Shown here one piece after another: positions 7,163-11,377 of a stretch of DNA of 11,377 nt. The position numbers and the translations under genes are program-made. The notes beneath the pieces are model-generated. The model saw only the letters and a list, made by a program, of their open reading frames with translations. It was not told the origin of the DNA and ran no database searches. This DNA is from Planctomycetaceae bacterium (GTDB lineage Bacteria > Planctomycetota > Planctomycetia > Pirellulales > PALSA-1355). The stretch is taken from the NCBI GenBank assembly GCA_005773095.1, contig SXHT01000362.1, forward strand, positions 1 through 11,377. Direction: 5' to 3'. Every line of letters begins with the position of its first letter. Position 1 is the first letter of the stretch.

Positions 7163-8227
7163 TTATCGATCGCGGCCCCAATCTCCCAACCTGCCTCGAT
7201 TGCGGCAGGCGACCAGTTCTGCAGCGATGCTGATGGCGATCTCGGGCACGGTTTGCGAGCCGATGTCGAGACCGACCGGGGAATGCACCTTCTCCAACAA
7301 TTCGGCAGCGATTCCGGCGGCAAGCAGATCGTCGAAGATCAGGCGAATTTTGCGATGACTGCCGATCATGCCCACGTAGCGCGCACCGCGATTCACCAGA
7401 TGATAGAGAGCTTCCTCGTCATGGTTGTGGCCGCGTGTGACGATCAGGCAATACGTGTCGGACGCGATTTCAAGCTGCGGCAGAACCTCGCCCATCAAAC
7501 CGGCAACGCGGCGCTCCGCCATGGGAAACCGCAATTCCGTCACGTATTCGGCCCGGTCGTCGATGATCCAGACGATGAAATCCAGATCAGCCGCAAGGCG
7601 CGCGACCGCCTGTCCAACGTGACCACCGCCGACGATCACCAACCGGCAACGCGGCAGCACGGGCAAGAGGGCGATCCCGTGCGTGGCGCTGGGTGCGGGC
7701 CGAGATTCAAGCGAGGGCAAAGCGATGGTAATGGCGGCCGGTGTCCCAGCGTTCGTGCCAGACCTGGCCAGCAAGCGATGGTCTCGGTCGAACAGGTGAC
7801 AATCAGGCGCCAATAGCTCGCTGGCTTCCGCGTCGAAGACAATGGCTTCGATGGCGCCTTGCCCCGTCGCAAGCAGCTCGGTGAACTTAGCGTAGTATTG
7901 ACGGGAGGACTCGGTGGCCAGCGGGTCGATCAGCACCTGCATCCGGCCGCCGCAGATGAGCCCATCATCCCAACCGTAGTCGTCATCAAGCTGAAACCGC
8001 TCCACGAGCATCGTGCCAGCTTCGATCGCGGCAATGGCCTTGCGTTTGACCTCAGCCTCGACGCACCCGCCCCCCAGCGTGCCCGCCTGCGATCCGTCGG
8101 CGTAAACCAACATCGCGGCGCCGGCCTTTTGGGGCGTGGAACCGCGAGTTTCGACGAGGCGACAGACGGCGGCTGGGCGTCCCGATGTCACGGGGCCGAA
8201 AAGCAGCGGCAGCAAATTGCGAATCAT
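7163..8227 (-). CDS. xdhC: XdhC/CoxI family protein (molybdenum hydroxylase maturation)
   Basis: The product has 354 residues from ATG 8227. XdhC-type proteins bind molybdopterin, help put the terminal sulfido ligand on it, and deliver it to xanthine dehydrogenase-type enzymes in the cytoplasm. The N-terminal XdhC/CoxI domain shows ETRGSTPQKAGAAM (26-39), GTLGGGCVEAEV (49-60, C55) and LICGGRMQVLIDPL (90-103). A variable linker follows (104-195). The C-terminal Rossmann-type domain carries the dinucleotide-binding loop VIVGGGHVGQAVARLA (197-212), then VTRGHNHDEEAL (263-274), YVGMIGSHRKI (284-294) and HSPVGLDIGSQTVPEIAISI (315-334). Both domains are complete. A TTG at 8230 directly before the ATG is an alternative start. 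There is no Shine-Dalgarno site. It is the first gene of the leftward block, divergent from psd and followed at once by the mocA-like gene. No molybdenum hydroxylase gene is in the window, so its client enzyme must lie elsewhere. Confidence 0.9.
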   Translation of the reverse strand: MIRNLLPLLFGPVTSGRPAAVCRLVETRGSTPQKAGAAMLVYADGSQAGTLGGGCVEAEVKRKAIAAIEAGTMLVERFQLDDDYGWDDGLICGGRMQVLIDPLATESSRQYYAKFTELLATGQGAIEAIVFDAEASELLAPDCHLFDRDHRLLARSGTNAGTPAAITIALPSLESRPAPSATHGIALLPVLPRCRLVIVGGGHVGQAVARLAADLDFIVWIIDDRAEYVTELRFPMAERRVAGLMGEVLPQLEIASDTYCLIVTRGHNHDEEALYHLVNRGARYVGMIGSHRKIRLIFDDLLAAGIAAELLEKVHSPVGLDIGSQTVPEIAISIAAELVACRNRGRLGDWGRDR

Positions 8228-8347
8228 CAATGCAGCTTAATGGGTGTGATGCATCGTAACAACGTCCCTGTTCTTCGTGGCGACGTCGCTCGGTCGGCTC
8301 ACCCCCAGGGGTACCCGATCACGGCTCAACCGGTTACGATCAGATGC
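8228..8347. promoter_or_regulatory. Divergent promoter region between xdhC and psd
   Basis: These 120 nt must contain the start signals for both the leftward xdhC block and the rightward psd block. ATCGTAAC (8253-8260) and its reverse complement GTTACGAT (8333-8340) are 72 nt apart. Each lies beside an ATGCAT palindrome (8249-8254 and 8344-8349). The first forms an 8-nt palindrome, GATGCATC (8248-8255). Another palindrome, GGGTACCC, is at 8309-8316. TACGAT (8335-8340) is a possible -10 for psd, but no matching -35 is seen. The layout would suit a shared operator, though nothing identifies a regulator. Confidence 0.35.
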
Positions 8348-9340
8348 ATGTCCCAAACGGAACTTTCACCTCTGCGACTGACGCCTGAGCCGCTGCCAGG
8401 CAATCTGCGCAGTGTCCAGCCGGGGGGGGGCTTTTGCTATCGGGTGGAAATGGCCTGGGGACGCGGGCGGCGGCGCTGGCTTAAGAGATTTCGGTCCGGG
8501 TACGTGCGGCGGATGGCCGAGTTGCGCCGCGGCAGCGCGGCCGGCGCTCCGCACGAGATCCTCGACCCTCGCGATCTCAAGTTTTGTCGCAATCAGGTGA
8601 ACTGTGACTGGGACCGGTGCCACGATCGGTTTCGCTGGCGGTCGCAGCTTGGGTTGGCGCGGTGGGGACTCGCGGAGCTGCAGCTCATGGGTTGGCCGCT
8701 GTTGGTGACCGGCATGGCGCTGGCGATGTCCCCCTGGTGGTACGCGGCCATCGTGCCGGGCGTGCTGTTGGCGCTGGTGGTTTGGTTTTTCCGGGATCCT
8801 CCTCGGCGAGTGCCGACCGAGCCCGGGCTGGTGGTTGCGCCCGCCGATGGCACGATTGCCGAAATCACTCCCTTGGCCAATGACGAATTTATTGGAGGGC
8901 CGGCGGTACGGATCGGCATCTTTTTGTCGATTTTCAACGTACACATCAACCGCGCTCCCGTGCGGTCGCATGTGATCAAGCTGCATTATTCACCGGGCGA
9001 GTTTCTCAACGCGCTCAATCCGGACAGCGCGATTCGCAATGAAAACCTGTGGATTGGATTGCAAGCAGACGAGTTTCCGTTTCGGCCGATGATTGTGCGT
9101 CAGATCGCCGGTCTGATCGCCCGCCGGATTGTCTGCGAGCTGCGCCCCGGGGAAGTCATGGAACGCGGTCACAAATTTGGCATGATTAAGCTGGGTTCTC
9201 GCACGGAACTCATCCTTGCGGCGGAGGGTGAGCTGGAAATACTTGTGAAGGTAGGCGCGCCGGTGCGCGGTGGGGCAACGGTACTGGCGTGCTATCGCGA
9301 CGCCGCGCAGCCCACCTCGAGGGTACCCGCCGCGGACTGA
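8348..9340 (+). CDS. psd: Phosphatidylserine decarboxylase with long N-terminal extension
   Basis: The product has 330 residues from ATG 8348. It converts phosphatidylserine to phosphatidylethanolamine at the cytoplasmic membrane, using a pyruvoyl group made by self-cleavage. Two membrane segments lie at about 112-127 and 131-147. The catalytic domain (about 150-315) is of the short bacterial/archaeal type: VVAPADGTI (162-170, D167), FLSIFNVHINRAPV (192-205, H199), RQIAGLIARRIV (251-262), and the self-cleavage site GMIKLGS (278-284), where Ser284 becomes the pyruvoyl group. Short Psd proteins are usually about 200-220 residues. Here about 110 extra residues precede the membrane segments, including PHEILDPRDLKFC with three Cys (80, 86, 91) and nearby His. 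The start is uncertain: ATG 8450 (residue 35, MAWGRGRRR) is also good, and a G9 tract lies between the two. pssA follows after 43 nt. Confidence 0.88.
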   Translation: MSQTELSPLRLTPEPLPGNLRSVQPGGGFCYRVEMAWGRGRRRWLKRFRSGYVRRMAELRRGSAAGAPHEILDPRDLKFCRNQVNCDWDRCHDRFRWRSQLGLARWGLAELQLMGWPLLVTGMALAMSPWWYAAIVPGVLLALVVWFFRDPPRRVPTEPGLVVAPADGTIAEITPLANDEFIGGPAVRIGIFLSIFNVHINRAPVRSHVIKLHYSPGEFLNALNPDSAIRNENLWIGLQADEFPFRPMIVRQIAGLIARRIVCELRPGEVMERGHKFGMIKLGSRTELILAAEGELEILVKVGAPVRGGATVLACYRDAAQPTSRVPAAD

Positions 9341-9383
9341 ATTATCCGACATTGGCACACGGACCACTGACGATTGAAACCGC

Positions 9384-10256
9384 ATGCGTCGAATTCGAAC
9401 GATCGCCGTCTTCCCCACGATGTTCACGTTGGGAAATCTGATATGCGGTTTCTTTGCGATTGTCGTGGCGGCGCGGGTTGAGTCGCCGACTTCGGTCGAA
9501 ATGAATCGCGCGCCGGATATTGTCTTCCGGCATCCCGGCATGGCGGTTCGGCAGTTCGACCCCAAGGACGATACGCACAATTGCATGCTCAGCGGCTGGC
9601 TGATTTTTCTGGCGATGATCTTCGATGCACTCGATGGCCATGTCGCCCGGCTGTCGCGGACCAGCAGCGATTTTGGCGCACAGCTTGACAGTCTGTGCGA
9701 CCTGGTTACGTTTGGCGTTGCGCCGGGATTTCTGTTAGTGAAGATGTGTCCGCAATTCACGTTCGTGCATCGCGAGACGGTCTGGATCGTCGCGGCATCC
9801 TACGCGGCCTGCGCTGCGCTGAGACTGGCGCGTTTTAACGTCGAAAGCGGTGAAGAAGACGATCATTTGCACTTCAGTGGTCTCCCCTCGCCAGCCGCCG
9901 CCGCTTCGATTGCCGGTTTTGCGATACTGTTTTATGAGTTGCGCCGCGAAGGCAGCCGCCTCTCGTACGCGACGACCATCGATCAGGCCGTGCAATACGT
10001 GTTGCCGGTGTTCGCGGTGGTGGTGGCGCTTCTGATGGTGTCGCGGATTCCCTACCCGCACATCGTCAATCAGGCGTTTCGCGGCCAGCGCGGGATGGGG
10101 CACGTCGTGGGGTTGCTTTTTGCCCTGGGCGCGATTATGTCCATCAAGGGTTACTCGGTGCCGATCATTTGCTCGACCTTCGTACTGGCTCCACCGATTT
10201 TGTATCTCTGGCGTAGAATGCGGTCCGAAAAGCCCCAGCACGAGCCCATTTTTTAG
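9384..10256 (+). CDS. pssA: CDP-diacylglycerol-serine O-phosphatidyltransferase
   Basis: The product is a 290-residue polytopic membrane enzyme that makes phosphatidylserine from CDP-diacylglycerol and L-serine, the step before Psd. The CDP-alcohol phosphatidyltransferase motif DGx2ARx8Gx3Dx3D is complete at residues 84-106: DG at 84-85, AR at 88-89, G98, D102, D106. The N-terminus has the PTMFTLGNLICGF pattern typical of PssA, and several further hydrophobic segments follow the motif (about 133-148, 173-185, 205-221, 238-252, 258-277). A hydrophilic stretch of about 38 residues (31-68) separates the first and second membrane segments, where most PssA proteins have a short loop. The neighbouring psd gene favours serine over glycerol-phosphate or inositol as acceptor. 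ATG 9384 has no Shine-Dalgarno site, so translation may depend on coupling with psd. The C-terminus is short and charged. Confidence 0.9.
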   Translation: MRRIRTIAVFPTMFTLGNLICGFFAIVVAARVESPTSVEMNRAPDIVFRHPGMAVRQFDPKDDTHNCMLSGWLIFLAMIFDALDGHVARLSRTSSDFGAQLDSLCDLVTFGVAPGFLLVKMCPQFTFVHRETVWIVAASYAACAALRLARFNVESGEEDDHLHFSGLPSPAAAASIAGFAILFYELRREGSRLSYATTIDQAVQYVLPVFAVVVALLMVSRIPYPHIVNQAFRGQRGMGHVVGLLFALGAIMSIKGYSVPIICSTFVLAPPILYLWRRMRSEKPQHEPIF

Positions 10257-10271
10257 TGACCTCGGGCTGGG
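10234..10271 (+). promoter_or_regulatory. Stem-loop spanning the pssA stop codon
   Basis: CCCAGCACGAG (10234-10244) pairs with CTCGGGCTGGG (10261-10271), 10 base pairs with one A-G mismatch. The 16-nt loop contains a T6 run and the pssA stop codon (10254-10256). It sits 41 nt before the ribE start. No T-run follows the stem, so full termination is unlikely. It might mark an mRNA processing or stability point, or tune ribE translation. Confidence 0.4.
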
Positions 10272-10311
10272 AGCCTGATGTCCCCGCAGCCTGGAAGGGC
10301 TGACCCATGCT

Positions 10312-10905
10312 ATGTTCACCGGCATCGTTCAACATCGTGCGTGCGTGGCAACCTTAAAGGATGCGCCGCCGGGCAAGCGATTGGTCGTGCATCTGCCGGA
10401 AATCAGCGACGCGGTCATCGGCGAGAGCATTGCCGTCAATGGCTGCTGCTTGACCGTGGTGCAAATCGACGCCAAGGCCAAATTGCTGGCTTTCGATGCC
10501 GGAGAGGAAACGCTCGCGCGAACCAACCTCGGCAGACTTTCGACCGGTGATCACGTCAACATCGAACGTTCGCTGTGCGCGGGCGATCGACTCGGCGGCC
10601 ATTTTGTGACCGGTCATATTGACGCAGTCGGGATACTGGACAATCGGCACGACGACCGTGACTGGTCGACGTTTTGGTTTCGCGTGCCGGCATGGGTGAC
10701 GCGGCAGATGGTCTCCAAAGGCTCAATTGCCGTTGATGGCATCAGCCTGACGCTGGTCGAGGTGGAGCCCGAGCGTTTTAGCGTGGCGCTGATTCCGCAT
10801 ACGCTGTCCGTCACGACACTCAGCGCGCTCAAGCCGGGTGCAGTGGTGAATGTGGAGACAGATCTGTTGGCAAAGTACGTGCAAAAATCGGTGGCAGGGA
10901 GATGA
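10312..10905 (+). CDS. ribE: Riboflavin synthase alpha chain
   Basis: The product has 197 residues, close to the usual 200-215. It catalyses the last step of riboflavin synthesis: two 6,7-dimethyl-8-ribityllumazine molecules are dismutated to riboflavin and a pyrimidine that is recycled. It works as a cytoplasmic trimer. The two lumazine-binding repeats are clear. Repeat 1 starts MFTGIV and carries GESIAVNGCCLTVV (37-50). Repeat 2 follows GGHFVTGHIDAVG (95-107) and carries KGSIAVDGISLTLVEV (136-151), then IPHTLSVTTL (161-170). The end, VNVETDLLAKYV, is also typical. ATG 10312 is fixed by the invariant MFTGIV start, and GGAAGGG ends 12 nt upstream as a rather distant Shine-Dalgarno site. The gene lies 55 nt after pssA and overlaps rsmA by ATGA. 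There is no FMN riboswitch upstream and no room for one. Other rib genes are not in the window. In some nomenclatures the gene is ribC. Confidence 0.95.
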   Translation: MFTGIVQHRACVATLKDAPPGKRLVVHLPEISDAVIGESIAVNGCCLTVVQIDAKAKLLAFDAGEETLARTNLGRLSTGDHVNIERSLCAGDRLGGHFVTGHIDAVGILDNRHDDRDWSTFWFRVPAWVTRQMVSKGSIAVDGISLTLVEVEPERFSVALIPHTLSVTTLSALKPGAVVNVETDLLAKYVQKSVAGR

Positions 10906-11377
10906 TCCGCGCGGCGGACCAGCAATTCATGATGCCCGCTAATCAAACTGTTTCGTTCTTGATGAAGCGTTTCAAGGAAGCGGGCGTGCACATCAAGGGC
11001 AAGCATGGTCAGAATTTTCTGGTTGACCTGAACCTGCTGCGGCTGCTCGTCGACGCGGCGAAACTAGAATCCCATGACGTGGTTCTGGAAGTGGGCACCG
11101 GCACGGGATCGTTGACGGCGCAAATCGCATTGCGGGTGGCGGCGGTTGTGACCGTTGAGATCGACCCACAGATGTATCAGCTTGCCAGCGAAGAGCTGTT
11201 CGAGCTGCCCAACGTGACGATGCTTCGGCAGGACGCGCTCAAGAACAAGAACCATCTCGACGATCGCGTGCTGGAAGCGGTGCGGCAACATCTCCAGGCG
11301 GACTCCCGCAGGCAATTCAAGCTGGTGGCCAACCTGCCCTTCAACGTGGCGACGCCGATTCTGTGCAATTTGCTCGC
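10902..11377 (+). CDS. rsmA: 16S rRNA adenine dimethyltransferase RsmA/KsgA (3' end cut by window)
   Basis: The first 158 codons are present and the frame runs open to the window edge. RsmA dimethylates two adjacent adenines near the 3' end of 16S rRNA with S-adenosylmethionine, late in small-subunit assembly. Visible motifs are KHGQNFLVD (34-42), the SAM-binding loop VLEVGTGTGSLT (61-72), acidic VEID (85-88), QDAL (110-113), and the catalytic NLPF (144-147) followed by NVATPIL. Between QDAL and NLPF there are about 30 residues (114-143), longer than in typical enzymes, and the motif has Phe where Tyr is most common; both fit the family. The ATG at 10902 overlaps the ribE stop (ATGA), with AGGGAG touching it, too close for a good site. 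ATG 10929 or 10932 are alternative starts that keep every motif. Translational coupling to ribE is likely. Confidence 0.9.
   Translation, partial: MIRAADQQFMMPANQTVSFLMKRFKEAGVHIKGKHGQNFLVDLNLLRLLVDAAKLESHDVVLEVGTGTGSLTAQIALRVAAVVTVEIDPQMYQLASEELFELPNVTMLRQDALKNKNHLDDRVLEAVRQHLQADSRRQFKLVANLPFNVATPILCNLL

Noticed and set aside
6734..7816. 360-residue rightward open frame opposite the mocA-like and xdhC-like genes
   Set aside because: It covers two genes with clear motifs on the other strand; composition is typical of an antisense shadow.
7859..8347. In-frame N-terminal extension of psd back to 7859
   Set aside because: It runs antisense through xdhC, has no motif, and would bypass the divergent promoter region.
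8309..9328. GGGTACCC palindromes at 8309-8316 and 9321-9328 flanking psd
   Set aside because: Could be imagined as ends of an inserted unit, but the surrounding bases do not match and the second copy is inside the psd coding sequence.

Overview
The window looks like chromosomal DNA from a high-GC bacterium, most probably a planctomycete (Pirellulales-like). This is inferred from several things: a secreted protein with a C-terminal PEP-CTERM sorting tail, a short-type phosphatidylserine decarboxylase with a long extra N-terminus, a large two-membrane-segment protein coupled to an ABC ATPase, and sparse use of Shine-Dalgarno sites. No rRNA, tRNA, CRISPR array, transposase, phage gene or integration site is visible. 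The content is mostly housekeeping and envelope genes rather than an accessory island.

Layout, left to right. (1) 1-294 is a leader region with a dyad and a good sigma70-like promoter. It drives a rightward PEP-CTERM surface protein gene (295-1074). (2) 1075-1388 is a non-coding gap between convergent genes, with a stem-loop and a short piece resembling interspersed repeats. (3) A leftward block covers 1389-8227. In transcription order it is xdhC-like, mocA-like nucleotidyltransferase, HD-GYP protein, large membrane protein, and ABC-transporter ATPase. xdhC and the mocA-like gene are 3 nt apart and form a molybdenum-hydroxylase maturation pair. The large membrane protein and the ATPase overlap by 8 nt and are very likely translationally coupled. 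The HD-GYP gene has gaps of about 150 nt on each side and may be separately expressed. (4) A short divergent promoter region (8228-8347) carries separated inverted octamers. (5) A rightward block runs from 8348 to the end: psd, pssA, ribE and rsmA, the last cut by the window edge.

How the genes fit together. PssA makes phosphatidylserine from CDP-diacylglycerol and serine, and Psd decarboxylates it to phosphatidylethanolamine, so the two adjacent genes encode consecutive steps. RibE makes riboflavin, and RsmA dimethylates 16S rRNA. ribE and rsmA overlap by ATGA. The large membrane protein with its ATPase resembles GldA/GldG-like or ABC-2-type export systems, but no polytopic permease is present in the window. 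XdhC and the MocA-like protein imply a molybdenum hydroxylase elsewhere in the genome.

I found no convincing new defence or mobile system. The points most worth checking are the ATPase/membrane-protein pair, the altered GYP motif of the HD-GYP protein, the Cys/His-rich N-terminal extension of Psd with a G9 tract between its two possible starts, and the regulatory-looking dyads.
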